NCBI RefSeq assembly: GCF_024171695.1
Contig: NZ_JAMTCF010000024.1
Coordinates: 1-64,000, forward strand
Source of the DNA: Actinosynnema pretiosum
Lineage (GTDB): Bacteria > Actinomycetota > Actinomycetes > Mycobacteriales > Pseudonocardiaceae
Reading direction: 5' to 3'
Length of the DNA: 64,000 nucleotides
Shown here: one piece after another, positions 32,204-44,004 of the stretch
How positions within the stretch are numbered: position 1 is the first letter of the stretch
How the letters are laid out: every line of letters starts with the position of its first letter
Program-made: the position numbers and the translations under genes
The notes under the pieces: generated by a model
What the model saw: only the letters and a program-made list of their open reading frames with translations
Told to the model about the DNA's origin: nothing
The model's database searches: none

Positions 32204-32241
32204 GAACGCCCGGTAGGTGGTTAACCACCTACCGGGCGTTC
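32204..32241 (+). terminator. Terminator of the tRNA cluster (perfect 38-bp palindrome)
   Basis: 17-bp perfect arms around TTAA, directly after the last tRNA. Confidence 0.8.
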
Positions 32242-32422
32242 TGCTGTGCGCGGAGCACTTCCGGTCGGGCCACGAGGATGACCAGCGTCACGCGCGAGCA
32301 ATTCCCCGCAGCCCCCCGAATGGACCGGGCTCCACCCGCTCGCCGGGTGGAACGCGGCTCCGCGCACCACTCCATCCGTGGTTCGCCGATTCTTGCGGCG
32401 GCCGGTGAGAAGAGGAGTCATC

Positions 32423-32842
32423 GTGCGGTACGGGCGTTCGGACGACGAGTGGGAGACGCTGGCGGAGGAGGGGAAGAGATTCCTCGTCGAGCAGGCGGAG
32501 ATGAAGCGCATGACCACGTACACGGAGTTCAACGCGACCATCGCGCGGCGGACGGGTCTGCGCGCGTTCGACTTCGACGCGGAGTCCGAGCGGGCCGCGC
32601 TCGGCGACCTGCTCGGGCAGATCGCCCAGGACGCGTTCGCGGAGACCGGCGGGCTGCTGATCAGCGCGCTCGTGCAGTACCTGAGCTCGAACGACGCGGG
32701 GTCCGGGTTCTACGCGCTGGCCAGGGCCAAGGGGCTGCCGGTGCCGGGCAACGCCACCGAGCGCCAGCTGTTCTGGGCCGGGCACGTGGGCGCGGTGCAC
32801 AAGCACTACGCGCGACCGGTCGCGCGCAGGCACAGCGTGTGA
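32423..32842 (+). CDS. Hypothetical actinobacterial protein
   Basis: A 139-residue mostly helical protein from GTG 32423 (GAGGAG 5 bases upstream). Segments: DDEWETLAEEGKRFLVEQAE, YTEFNATIARRTGLRAFDFD, ALVQYLSSNDAGSGFYALAR, WAGHVGAVHKHYARP. No membrane helix or catalytic motif. It looks like a conserved actinomycete protein but I cannot name the family. It is followed by a strong bidirectional terminator. Confidence 0.65.
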   Translation: MRYGRSDDEWETLAEEGKRFLVEQAEMKRMTTYTEFNATIARRTGLRAFDFDAESERAALGDLLGQIAQDAFAETGGLLISALVQYLSSNDAGSGFYALARAKGLPVPGNATERQLFWAGHVGAVHKHYARPVARRHSV

Positions 32843-32863
32843 CGCGGCCCGCGGGCTCGGCCT

Positions 32864-32903
32864 GACGTCGGCCGCTCCCCGGTGGCGGGGAGCGGCCGAC
32901 GTC
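32864..32903. terminator. Bidirectional hairpin terminator
   Basis: 17-bp perfect arms (32864-32880, 32887-32903) with a 6-base loop between convergent genes. A run of short GC repeats (AGCAGCGGGGTCGGGGC type, 32938-32975) follows. Confidence 0.75.
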
Positions 32904-32981
32904 TGCGGGTCGGGTTCGGGGCAGCGGCGGGGGGCGGAGCAGCAGCGGGGTCGGGGCAGCAGCGGGGTCGGGGCAGCGGGG

Positions 32982-34436
<1,455 letters not shown>

Positions 34437-34649
34437 TCAGCCTGCCGCCGCGCGGGGTGGGGCGCAGCGCGGGAACCCGGTCGGGCCGGGGTCCTCGCGG
34501 CTTCGGGCGGAGATTGTGCGGCCGGGTGGGGGGGCTTGCGGCAAGAGGGGGTGTGCGCTATACGTTGGGAGTGGCGGGGAGTGGTGTCCGCCTTTTCTCC
34601 CCCGGTTCCGGGGATCGCCGAGGTGGTCGACGTCGCGTTTGACCGCGCC

Positions 34650-34684
34650 GTGCCCGCGCCACCGGGGTGCGGTGGCGCGGGCAC
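34650..34684. terminator. Hairpin terminator after the secreted protease
   Basis: 14-bp perfect arms (GTGCCCGCGCCACC and its complement) with a 7-base loop, 6 bases beyond the protease stop codon. Confidence 0.7.
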
Positions 34685-34689
34685 GCCGG

Positions 34690-35598
34690 TCAGGCCGCCT
34701 GGGCCTGGTTGTAGAGGTTCTGGGCGTCCGCGCCGAAGTACGGGCCGAACATCCAGAACGGCAGGATCACGATCTTGTAGCTGTTCACCGAGATCAGCGT
34801 TCCCGTTCCGGTGGCCTCGGAGAAGCCGTGGAACCACGGGCCGCCGCTCGCGCCTCCGGTCATGTCGCAGGTCAGGCCGATGCCGGAGCTGAGGAAGGCG
34901 TTGAAGGTGGTTCCGCTGCAGTAGACGAGCTTCGTGCCGTCGTACGGGTCGGCTGCTGGGTAGCCGAAGGCGTAGGCGGGGGCGGCCTTCGGCTGGTTGA
35001 ACGCGATGCCCTGGGCGCCCACGACGTCGGTGAGGTTCTGGCCGTTCAGCTGGTTGACGACGATCGCGCCGACGTCGTAGTTGATGTCCTCGGTCGCGTT
35101 CCACTGCGGGGTGCTGTAGGTGGCGCGGGCGGTCCAGGTGCCGTACGGGGTGGCGCCGTTGTCGTAGGCGGGGACGAAGACGACGTTCGCGTGGTACGCG
35201 CCGTCGAGCTTGACGCAGTGGCCTGCGGTGATCACGGTGCTCTTGTTGGCGCTGGTCACGGCGTTGCCGCTGCACGAGGCGGTGCGGCCCTGGTAGGTGA
35301 AGAAGACGCGGCCCGCGGTGGTGACGACGGCGCCGCCCCCGGTCCACTGGGCGCCGCCGCTGGGGATCGCCTCGGGGGCGATCTGGGCCGGTAGGGCGGC
35401 GGGGACGTCCTTCACGTCCGACGGGGCGACGGTGGGCAGGTCCAGCGGGGCTGCGGAGCGCATCCGGTCCGGGGTCCAGTAGTCGGACACCTCGGACGGC
35501 TTGGGGGTCTTGGACGCTTCGGGGGCCGCTTGGGCCAGCGGGACGGCCAGCAGGGGTAACAGGAGGGCGATCGCCAGTGCTCCCAGTGGTGCGCGCAT
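34690..35598 (-). CDS. Secreted trypsin-like serine protease
   Basis: A 302-residue S1-fold protein with a Sec signal peptide (LGALAIALLLPLLAVPLAQA, cleavage near 25) and a propeptide-like stretch to about 90. Catalytic triad: TAGHC (His near 122), an Asp in YDVGAIVV-like segment, and CDMTGGASGGPWFHG (Ser near 254). Cysteine pairs are at the His loop (SCSGNAV/AGHC) and YCSGTTF/LTCDM. It resembles extracellular glutamyl-endopeptidase-like or peptidase-fold proteins of actinomycetes. Probably degrades external protein; specificity unknown. Confidence 0.85.
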   Translation of the reverse strand: MRAPLGALAIALLLPLLAVPLAQAAPEASKTPKPSEVSDYWTPDRMRSAAPLDLPTVAPSDVKDVPAALPAQIAPEAIPSGGAQWTGGGAVVTTAGRVFFTYQGRTASCSGNAVTSANKSTVITAGHCVKLDGAYHANVVFVPAYDNGATPYGTWTARATYSTPQWNATEDINYDVGAIVVNQLNGQNLTDVVGAQGIAFNQPKAAPAYAFGYPAADPYDGTKLVYCSGTTFNAFLSSGIGLTCDMTGGASGGPWFHGFSEATGTGTLISVNSYKIVILPFWMFGPYFGADAQNLYNQAQAA

Positions 35599-35746
35599 GG
35601 GGTTTCCACCTCTCGTGGGCGGGCGGCAGGGACCGTCACCTGGAAGCTACCGACGAGGGGTGGGCGCGCGTCTCCGGCTAACGGGTGAGGTCGCCGGGCG
35701 AAAACCTTTGCGGGGTGGCGAGTGGCGGTTTGTCCACTGTGGATGG

Positions 35747-36391
35747 TCAGCGGGACGCGTCGTGCACGGTGATGGCCACCTGGGTCCGGTTGGCCGCACC
35801 CAGCTTGGCCATGATCCGTCCGATGTGGACCTTCACGGTCGACTCGCTGAGGAACAGCTCCTTGGCGATCTCGGCGTTGCTCGCGCCCCGGCCGACCGCC
35901 TCGGCGACCTCGCGCTCCCTCGGGGTGAGGCCGGACAGCCTGCGGCGCGCCTCCGTTCGGCCGTCCGGTTCGGCGGCGAACTCCAGCAGCAGGCGCTTGG
36001 TGACGCCGGGCGAGATCATGGCCTCGCCGCGCGCCACCACGTGCACCGCGCGCACCAGGTCGCGGGGCGGGGTGTCCTTGAGCAGGAAGCCGGTCGCGCC
36101 GCCGCGCAGGGCCGCGTGCACGTACTCGTCCAGGTCGAACGTGGTGAGCACGACGACGGCGGGCGCGTCCGGGAGGGCGGTGACCCTGCGGACCACCTCA
36201 AGGCCGTCGACGCCGGGCATCTGCACGTCGGTGAGCACCACGTCCGGGTGGAAGCGGTCGACCAGGTCGAGCACGTCCGAGCCGTCGGCGGCCTCGGCGA
36301 CCACGCGCAGCTCGGGGTCCGACTCCAGGATCAGCCTGATGCCGCCGCGCACGAGCTCCTCGTCGTCGAGCAGGAGCACCTTGACCGCCAC
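35747..36391 (-). CDS. Response regulator, NarL/LuxR family
   Basis: A 214-residue regulator. The receiver domain has acidic DDEE (near 9-12), phospho-acceptor VVLTDVQMPG (Asp near 54), Thr in VVLTTFD and Lys in FLLKDTPP. The C-terminal LuxR domain is GLTPREREVAEAVGRGASNA, EIAKELFLSESTVKVHIGRI (about 150-195). It follows the histidine kinase gene by 12 bp in the same direction, forming a two-component pair. Targets unknown. Confidence 0.92.
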   Translation of the reverse strand: MAVKVLLLDDEELVRGGIRLILESDPELRVVAEAADGSDVLDLVDRFHPDVVLTDVQMPGVDGLEVVRRVTALPDAPAVVVLTTFDLDEYVHAALRGGATGFLLKDTPPRDLVRAVHVVARGEAMISPGVTKRLLLEFAAEPDGRTEARRRLSGLTPREREVAEAVGRGASNAEIAKELFLSESTVKVHIGRIMAKLGAANRTQVAITVHDASR

Positions 36392-36403
36392 CGCGCCGTC
36401 CGT

Positions 36404-37627
36404 TCAGCAGGGGAACTCAGCACGGACAACGTACCCGCCGCCCTCCGCTCGCGCGGACACCGTCCCACCGGCCTGGGTCACCCGCTCGCGCATCCCGAGC
36501 AGCCCGTAGCCGGAGCCGGGAACGGCGCCGCCGGGGCGCGCGGGGACGCCGTTGGCGACCTGCACCACCAGCCGCTCCCCCACCTCCAGCAGCACCCGGA
36601 CGGGCGCGCCGGGGGCGTGCTTGCCCGCGTTGGTCAGCGCTTCCTGGACGACCCGGTAGGCGGCGCGGCCGACCGCCGGTTCCACCTCGGGCAGCGGGTC
36701 GGGGCGGACCAGGTCGACCCGGCCGGGCGCGTCGGCCACCAGGGACGCGATGCCGGGCAGGCCGGGGGCGACCACCTCGGACTCGTCCTCGCGCAGCACC
36801 CGCAGCACGTCGCGCAGCTCGGACAGGGCGGCGGAGCTGGACTTGCGGATGATCTCGGCGACCTCGGCGGTCTGACCGTCCGCGATGACGGTGAGGGCGC
36901 CTGCCTGGAGGGCGATCACGCTGACCCGGTGGGCGACGACGTCGTGCATCTCGCGGGCGATGCGGCGGCGCTCGGCGGTGACGGCGCGCTCGGCGAGCAG
37001 GTCGCGCTCGCGCTCGGCGGTCTCGGCGCGCTCGCGCAGCAGGTCCAGCACCTTGGCGCGCTGGTGCACCCAGACGCCGGTGAGGAGGGGGAGGAGGGTG
37101 AAGACGGCGTTGGTGACCAGGTAGGAGGGCCAGTCGAGGCGGTCGGCGAGGAAGGCGGGGACGAGGAACGCGAGGTAGGTGGGGGTGGCGGCCAGCCAGG
37201 TGCGCCAGGTGAAGCCGTGGCGGGCGGCGGTGGTGTGCAGGCCGATGACCAGGACGGTCCGTGGGGCGGTGAGGAACACGCCGAGCACGCCCATGACGAC
37301 CGAGAGGAGCAGGCCGATCGCGACGGTGAGCAGGGGCCAGCGCCTGCGGACCAGGAGGGCGGGGGCGGTGAGGAGGAAGGTCGTGGTGGCTGCGGGGCCG
37401 CCCCTGGAGAGGACCTCAAGGCCGGCGCCCGCGGTGATCGCGGCGGCTACGGCGAGGTCGAGGAGGAAGAGGGAGCGGCGGCCTTGCCAGGTGGTGTCCA
37501 GCCAGGGGACGCGGGACCAGAACTCGGGACGGGAGGTTCTCGGGCGGGCGGTCCTCGGGCGGGCGGTCCTCGGGCGGGCGGTCCTCGGGCGGGGCGGGGC
37601 GCCGTCGGGGGGTGCCGCGCTCTCCAC
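36404..37627 (-). CDS. Sensor histidine kinase, NarL-type partner (HisKA_3)
   Basis: A 407-residue kinase. Residues 10-35 are a PRTAR repeat. Membrane helices lie near 52-72, 78-92, 98-120, 138-165 and 170-188. The dimerisation/phosphoacceptor helix is RRRIAREMHDVVAHRVSVIA (His near 229), and the ATPase has VVQEALTNAGKHAPG and GSGYGLLGMRERV. It has no large extracellular sensor, so it probably senses from within the membrane, as many actinomycete envelope-stress kinases do. The start could be internal to the repeat. Confidence 0.9.
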   Translation of the reverse strand: MESAAPPDGAPPRPRTARPRTARPRTARPRTSRPEFWSRVPWLDTTWQGRRSLFLLDLAVAAAITAGAGLEVLSRGGPAATTTFLLTAPALLVRRRWPLLTVAIGLLLSVVMGVLGVFLTAPRTVLVIGLHTTAARHGFTWRTWLAATPTYLAFLVPAFLADRLDWPSYLVTNAVFTLLPLLTGVWVHQRAKVLDLLRERAETAERERDLLAERAVTAERRRIAREMHDVVAHRVSVIALQAGALTVIADGQTAEVAEIIRKSSSAALSELRDVLRVLREDESEVVAPGLPGIASLVADAPGRVDLVRPDPLPEVEPAVGRAAYRVVQEALTNAGKHAPGAPVRVLLEVGERLVVQVANGVPARPGGAVPGSGYGLLGMRERVTQAGGTVSARAEGGGYVVRAEFPC

Positions 37628-37995
37628 GCCTGGGGCTCCTCACGTGCCGGGGCGGCGGGCGCCGCTCGTCCGTTCAGGTTAACGAGTCCGCGCAGGTGGG
37701 GACAGGGGTTCGGGGGTTGGACGAAAGTAGTAGATCCGGCGGGGACGGGGGCGGGGGGCGGGACGGCGTGGTTGCGTCGTTCCGTCTTGGCGATGTGGCC
37801 CGTGTCGCACGATCTGGGGGTTTTGGTGCGCGCGGACGAGGTGGCGGTCAGGTGTGGTGGACGGGTGGTGTCGCGTGGTGGTGGAGAGACGCGGTGCCGG
37901 ATTAATGGCGGTCATCGCGGATAACCCCTCCGGACGACAGCCGGACGCCCGCTCGACGTGACGCGGGGCCGGTCTTCGGGGACGGAGGGAGTGCC
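37628..37995. other. Intergenic region between kinase and P450 genes
   Basis: About 370 bases between divergent genes, presumably holding both promoters. GC-rich with GGTGG-type runs around 37850-37885. I see no gene, RNA or clear palindrome. Confidence 0.4.
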
Positions 37996-39207
37996 GTGGC
38001 ACTGGCATCGCGGGTGGACACAGCACGGGCGTTCGGGCGGGTTCTGCTGCCGACCCTGGCCAAGGGGGTGATCGTTCGGCGGCCGTGGGTGCTGGCGGTG
38101 GAGCAGCGCGGGCAGGCCGACGAGGCCGCGATCCGGACGGTGGCCGCGTTGCGGGCCAAGCACGGGCCGGGGCCTGTGCGGCTGCGGGTGCCTGGGCGGA
38201 GCGTGGCGCTGGTGGTGTCGGTGGAGGACGTGGTCCGGCTGCTGGACGACACGCCTGAGCCGTTCGCGCCCGCGACGGTGGAGAAGCGGGCCGCGCTCCG
38301 GCACTTCCAGCCGCACGGGGTGCTGGCCACGCGCGGGGCCGAGCGCGGGGAGCGGCGGCGGTTCACCGAGGAGGCGTTGCGGCCGGAGAACGCCGACTGG
38401 GAGCGGGTGGTTCGGGACGAGGCGGATCTGCTGGTCAGGCACGCGCGCAGCACCGGGGTGCTGACCTGGGACTCCCTCTCGCAGGCCTGGTGGCGGATCG
38501 CCCGGCGGATCGTGTTCGGGAGCGGGGCGCGCGGGGACGAGGAGTTGACGGGGCTGCTGGGGGCGTTGCGGGCGGATGCGAACTGGGCTTACCTGCGACC
38601 GCGCCGGGAGGGGGTGCGGCGGCGGTTCGAGGAGCGGGTTCGGGAGCACGCCGAGCGCGGTGAGGCGGGTGGGCTGGCCGAGGGGCGTCCGGTGCGGGAC
38701 GTGGTCGAGCAGGCGCCGCACTGGCTGTTCGCGTTCGACGCGGCCGGGATCGTGGCGATGCGGGCGCTGGCGGTGGGGGCGGCCGGGGACGAGCCTGGGT
38801 CGGTGAGCGTGCTGGAGTCGGCGCGGTTGTGGCCGACCACGCCGGTGATCCTGCGGGAGAGCACGCAGGAGACCCGGTGGCACGGGGAGGTGCTGCCCGC
38901 CGGGACGACGTTCGTGATCTTCACGCCGTACTTCCACCGGGCGCACGGCGACTCGTACCGGCCGGACCTGTGGCCGCAGGGCGCGCCGGGGGTGGTGCCG
39001 TTCAGCGGTGGTCCGGCGGTGTGCCCCGGTCGGGACCTGGTGCTGGCGAGCGCGGGGTTGCTGGTGGAGGTGCTGCGGGAGCAGCTGGTGTTCCGCAAGC
39101 GGTTGCGCGAGCCGCTGCCCGCGACGCTGGACCACACCGCGCTGGAGCTGGAGGTGACCACGCCCGAGGACGCGCGGCCTCGGGCGCACGCCGGTCGGGG
39201 TGACTGA
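37996..39207 (+). CDS. Cytochrome P450 with a non-canonical I-helix
   Basis: A 403-residue P450. The haem-binding loop is PFSGGPAVCPGRDL (Cys near 343), and the K-helix ExxR lies in LESARLWPTTPVI. The I-helix region is HWLFAFDAAGIVAMRALAV, where the usual acid-alcohol pair (D/E-T) for oxygen activation is missing. The N-terminus lacks a membrane anchor, as expected for a bacterial enzyme. No ferredoxin is adjacent. Its ribosome site is weak (GGAGGGAGTGCC). It may use peroxide or carry out a non-standard reaction; the substrate is unknown. Confidence 0.85.
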   Translation: MALASRVDTARAFGRVLLPTLAKGVIVRRPWVLAVEQRGQADEAAIRTVAALRAKHGPGPVRLRVPGRSVALVVSVEDVVRLLDDTPEPFAPATVEKRAALRHFQPHGVLATRGAERGERRRFTEEALRPENADWERVVRDEADLLVRHARSTGVLTWDSLSQAWWRIARRIVFGSGARGDEELTGLLGALRADANWAYLRPRREGVRRRFEERVREHAERGEAGGLAEGRPVRDVVEQAPHWLFAFDAAGIVAMRALAVGAAGDEPGSVSVLESARLWPTTPVILRESTQETRWHGEVLPAGTTFVIFTPYFHRAHGDSYRPDLWPQGAPGVVPFSGGPAVCPGRDLVLASAGLLVEVLREQLVFRKRLREPLPATLDHTALELEVTTPEDARPRAHAGRGD

Positions 39208-39265
39208 GCCCCGTTGCTGAGCCGCCGCTGAGCCGCCGCTGAGCCGAGTTGTTGGTGGGCGCGGG

Positions 39266-40681
39266 CTAGCGGACCTTCCCCGGTTCCAGCGGGTAGGGGA
39301 TGAAGGTGCTGCGGTTCGCGTCCACGCGCAGCGGCCTGCCGACCGGGGGCATCGAGCGCTGCGGGCAGAGGGGGCGGTCGCAGGTCTGGCAGCCGGGGCC
39401 GATCGGGGTGGCCGCCGAGGCGTCCTCCAGGTCGACGCCGGTGGAGTAGACCAGGCGTGAGGCGTGCCGGATCTCGCAGCCGAGGCCGACCGCGTAGATC
39501 TTGCCGGGGCTGGCGTAGCCGCCCCGGCTGCGCGAGACGGTGCGGGCCACCCACAGGTAGCGCTGGTTGTCCGGCATCGCGGCGACCTGGGTGATCACCT
39601 TGCCGGGAGCGGAGAACGCGCCGTAGACGCTCCACAGCGGACAGGTGCCACCGGCGCGGGAGAAGTGGAAACCGGTGGCGGACTGGCGCTTGGAGACGTT
39701 GCCCGCCCGGTCGACGCGCACGAAGGAGAACGGGATCCCGCGCTCGCCGGGGCGTTGGAGGGTGGTGAGGCGGTGGCAGATCGTCTCGAAGCTCATCGCG
39801 AAGTGGTCGGAGAGGAGTTCGATGTCGTAGCGCAGCTTCTCGGCGCTCTCGTGGAACGAGCGGTACGGCAGCAGCAGCGCGGCGGCGGCGTAGCGGGCGA
39901 GGCCGATCCGGATCAGCGAGCGCACCGGGCCCTCCGGCTCGCGGCTCTCCTGGACGATCGCGTCCAGCTCGTCGCCGAACTCCAGCAGCGCGATCTGGGT
40001 GGCCATGCGGAACGCCTGCTGGCCGGGGCGCAGGTTGCCGGACAGCCGCAGCACCCGGTTCACCGGGTCGTAGTGGTGCAGCTCCCCCGCCGAGTTGTGG
40101 TTGCCCAGCTCGCCCGCGATGCCCTGGACGCGCACGCCGTGCCGGTCGGAGAGCCGGGCGGCCAGGGCGGAGCGCATCTCGCCGGGGCGGATGCCGGTGC
40201 GGCCCGCCACCTCCTCGGCGGCGGTGTCCAGCTCGGCGAAGTGGTTGGCGTGCGTGTAGAAGAAGTCCCGCACCCGCTCGTGCGCGCCGACGACCAGCTC
40301 GCCGGACCGGTCCCCCGCGACGGCGGTGAGCTGCTCGTCGGCCTGCCGGTAGCGGCGATGCAGGTCGATCACCGCCCTGGCCAGCTCGGGGCGGGAGGTG
40401 GCGACCTCGCGCAGGTCGCCGGGTGAGACGTCGGTGCCGGACAGGGCCTCCTGGAGCTCGGCGAACAGGCGGGCCGAGTCGTGGGTGGCGAAGAACGAGG
40501 CGTCCACGCCGAACGACTCGGTGAGCCGCAGCAGCACGGGCACGGTCAGCGGGCGCGAGTCGTGCTCGATCTGGTTGAGGTAGCTGGCCGAGATGCCGAG
40601 CGCGCGGGCCAGCTCGACCTGGGTGAGCCCGCGCTCCTCCCGCAGCCTGCGCAGACGTGCTCCGACGAACGTCCTGGCCAT
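39266..40681 (-). CDS. ramB: RamB-like short-chain acyl regulator of the glyoxylate shunt
   Basis: A 471-residue ScfR/RamB protein. N-terminal XRE domain (FVGARLRRLREERGLTQVEL, ALGISASYLNQIEHDSRPLT, residues 4-60). The middle has an IrrE-like/DUF955-type region (VRVQGIAGELGNHNSAGELH), and the C-terminus has the RamB-type cysteine cluster PGCQTCDRPLCPQR. RamB represses or tunes isocitrate lyase and malate synthase in Corynebacterium and mycobacteria. Here it is divergent from exactly those two genes. ATG 40681 has GGAGGTGCGCC upstream. Confidence 0.92.
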   Translation of the reverse strand: MARTFVGARLRRLREERGLTQVELARALGISASYLNQIEHDSRPLTVPVLLRLTESFGVDASFFATHDSARLFAELQEALSGTDVSPGDLREVATSRPELARAVIDLHRRYRQADEQLTAVAGDRSGELVVGAHERVRDFFYTHANHFAELDTAAEEVAGRTGIRPGEMRSALAARLSDRHGVRVQGIAGELGNHNSAGELHHYDPVNRVLRLSGNLRPGQQAFRMATQIALLEFGDELDAIVQESREPEGPVRSLIRIGLARYAAAALLLPYRSFHESAEKLRYDIELLSDHFAMSFETICHRLTTLQRPGERGIPFSFVRVDRAGNVSKRQSATGFHFSRAGGTCPLWSVYGAFSAPGKVITQVAAMPDNQRYLWVARTVSRSRGGYASPGKIYAVGLGCEIRHASRLVYSTGVDLEDASAATPIGPGCQTCDRPLCPQRSMPPVGRPLRVDANRSTFIPYPLEPGKVR

Positions 40682-40716
40682 GGCGCACCTCCGTGGTGAG
40701 ACGACCCAGGGTAGGG

Positions 40717-40790
40717 CAGTTTCGCGAACTTGCGCATTTGCTGAATTAGCAGAACGGGGGGTGGGGATTTTCTGAAATTCGCAGATTGCG
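40717..40790. promoter_or_regulatory. Probable RamB sites between ramB and aceA
   Basis: A lower-GC stretch with repeated TTCGCGAACTTGCGC (near 40720), TTTGCTGAATTAGCAGA (40737-40753) and TCTGAAATTCGCAGA (40771-40785), similar in style to the TTTGC/GCAAA half-sites bound by RamB. It would serve autoregulation and aceA control. Confidence 0.5.
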
Positions 40791-40885
40791 TCGGTCGTCC
40801 CGGCTTCGCGGGGCGCGCATCGTTCACCGCAGCGGGACTTCAGCCGGTGGCAGTGGGTGGGACGGACGACGTGGAGGGCCTTGCG

Positions 40886-42154
<1,269 letters not shown>

Positions 42155-42207
42155 GGGTGGGATTCGTTGGGGCAGTTCGGTTTCCGGGCAGGAGGAGGGA
42201 GAGCGGC

Positions 42208-43809
42208 GTGCAGGAGTACCGCAGGACGGAGATCACCGGGGCGTTCGGTGAGCGGTTCGAGGAGGTCCTGCCCCCGGAGGCGGTCGCGTTCGTGGCCCGG
42301 CTGGACGACCGGTTCGCGGGTGGGCGGGCGGAGCTGCTGACCGAGCGGCGGGAGCGGCGGGAGGGGTTCGCGGCCGGGGCCGTTCCGGACTTCCTGGCCG
42401 AGACCGCGCACGTCAGGGACGACCCGTCGTGGCGGGTGGCGCCGGTCGCGCCGGGGTTGGCGGAGCGGCAGGTGGAGATCACCGGGCCGCCGGACCGGAA
42501 GATGGCGTTGAACGCGCTCAACTCCGGGGCTCGGGTGTGGATGGCGGACTTCGAGGACGCCACCTCGCCCACGTGGCGGAACCTGGTGTCGGGGCAGGTG
42601 AACCTGCTCGACGCGGTGGAGGGGCGGATCGAGTTCACGGGTGAGAGTGGGAAGCGGTACGAGCTGGGGGCTGATCCGGCGACGATCGTGGTCCGGCCGC
42701 GCGGGTGGCACCTGGTGGAGAAGCACGTGGTGGTCGGGGGGCGGCCGGTTTCGGCTTCGCTGTTCGACTTCGGGTTGTTCTTGTTCCACTGTGGACGGAG
42801 GTTGGTGGAGAGGGGGGCTGGGCCGTACTTCTACCTTCCGAAGTTGGAGGGGTATAGGGAGGCGCGGCTGTGGAACGAGGTCTTCCTGTTCGCGCAGGAG
42901 GAGTTGGGGCTGGCTCGGGGGACTATCCGGGCGACGGTGCTGATCGAGACGATCACTGCGGCGTTCGAGATGGAGGAGATCCTCTACGAGCTGCGGGAGC
43001 ACAGCTCGGGGTTGAACGCGGGGCGGTGGGACTACGTCTTCAGCGTCATCAAGAACTTCGGGGAGCGGGAGGGTTTCGTGCTGCCCGATCGGGGGGCGGT
43101 GACGATGGAGGCGCCGTTCATGCGGGCTTACGCGGAGCTGCTGGTGCGGACTTGTCACAAGCGGGGGGCGCACGCGATCGGGGGGATGGCGGCGTTCGTG
43201 CCGAGCCGGGACGTCGAGGCGAACGCGGTGGCGCTGGAGGCGGTCGCGGCGGACAAGCGGCGTGAGGCCGGGGACGGGTTCGACGGGTCGTGGGTGGCGC
43301 ATCCGGGGCTGGTGGAGGTGTGCGCGGGGGCGTTCGAGCGGGCCGATCGGGTGGGTGGGGTGGGCGGGCTGGACCGGGTGGGCGGGGTGGACCGGGTGCG
43401 GGAGGAGGTGGTGGTGACGGGGGCGGATCTGCTGGCGGTGGACCGGACTCCGGGGCGGGTTACCGAGGCCGGGCTGCGGGGGAACGTGTCGATCGCGGTT
43501 CGGTACCTGGAGTCGTGGTTGTCGGGGGTGGGGGCGGTGGCGATCGACGGGTTGATGGAGGACGCGGCCACTGCGGAGATCTCGCGGTGCCAGGTGTGGC
43601 AGTGGGTTCGGCACGGGACGCCGCTCGCCGAGGGTGGGGTGGTGCGGGAGGAGCTGGTGCGGGAGGTGCTGGAGAAGGAGCTGCTGGCGGTTGCCCCGGA
43701 GTGGCGGGAGGCGGTGCGGGAGGTGTTCGTGGAGAACACGTTGGTGGAGCGGTTGCCGTTGTTCTTCACGACCAGGGCTTACGCGCGGTATCTGGTCGAG
43801 CGCGGGTAG
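42208..43809 (+). CDS. aceB: Malate synthase A
   Basis: A 533-residue malate synthase of the A isoform. Motifs: MADFEDATSPTW (near 112), VVRPRGWHLVEKHV, YFYLPKLEGYREARLW, TVLIETITAAFEMEEILYEL, GRWDYVFSVIKNF, AHAIGGMAAFVPSR and a C-terminal GLMEDAATAEISRCQVWQWV. It condenses glyoxylate with acetyl-CoA. GTG 42208 follows GGAGGAGGGAG. An insertion at about 388-405 (repeats of DRVGG) is unusual for the family. It completes the shunt with aceA. Confidence 0.95.
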   Translation: MQEYRRTEITGAFGERFEEVLPPEAVAFVARLDDRFAGGRAELLTERRERREGFAAGAVPDFLAETAHVRDDPSWRVAPVAPGLAERQVEITGPPDRKMALNALNSGARVWMADFEDATSPTWRNLVSGQVNLLDAVEGRIEFTGESGKRYELGADPATIVVRPRGWHLVEKHVVVGGRPVSASLFDFGLFLFHCGRRLVERGAGPYFYLPKLEGYREARLWNEVFLFAQEELGLARGTIRATVLIETITAAFEMEEILYELREHSSGLNAGRWDYVFSVIKNFGEREGFVLPDRGAVTMEAPFMRAYAELLVRTCHKRGAHAIGGMAAFVPSRDVEANAVALEAVAADKRREAGDGFDGSWVAHPGLVEVCAGAFERADRVGGVGGLDRVGGVDRVREEVVVTGADLLAVDRTPGRVTEAGLRGNVSIAVRYLESWLSGVGAVAIDGLMEDAATAEISRCQVWQWVRHGTPLAEGGVVREELVREVLEKELLAVAPEWREAVREVFVENTLVERLPLFFTTRAYARYLVERG

Positions 43810-43822
43810 TGGGAGGGGATGG

Positions 43823-43853
43823 GCGAGGGGGCCGCGCGGAGCGGCCCCCTCGC
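43823..43853 (+). terminator. Hairpin terminator after malate synthase
   Basis: 13-bp perfect arms (GCGAGGGGGCCGC and complement) with a 5-base loop, 13 bases after the stop. Confidence 0.75.
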
Positions 43854-44004
43854 GGCGTTTGGGCTGGTCGGGTGGGGTGTGGCGGGGATCGGGGGCGGAG
43901 GGGTGGCACCATGTCGGTGGCGTGGCGGGTGAGTGCGAGGGGTGGGTTCGGTGGAGGCTGGCGGCGGGGGTGCGGGCGTGGGTGCGGGTGCGGGCGAGGG
44001 GCGG

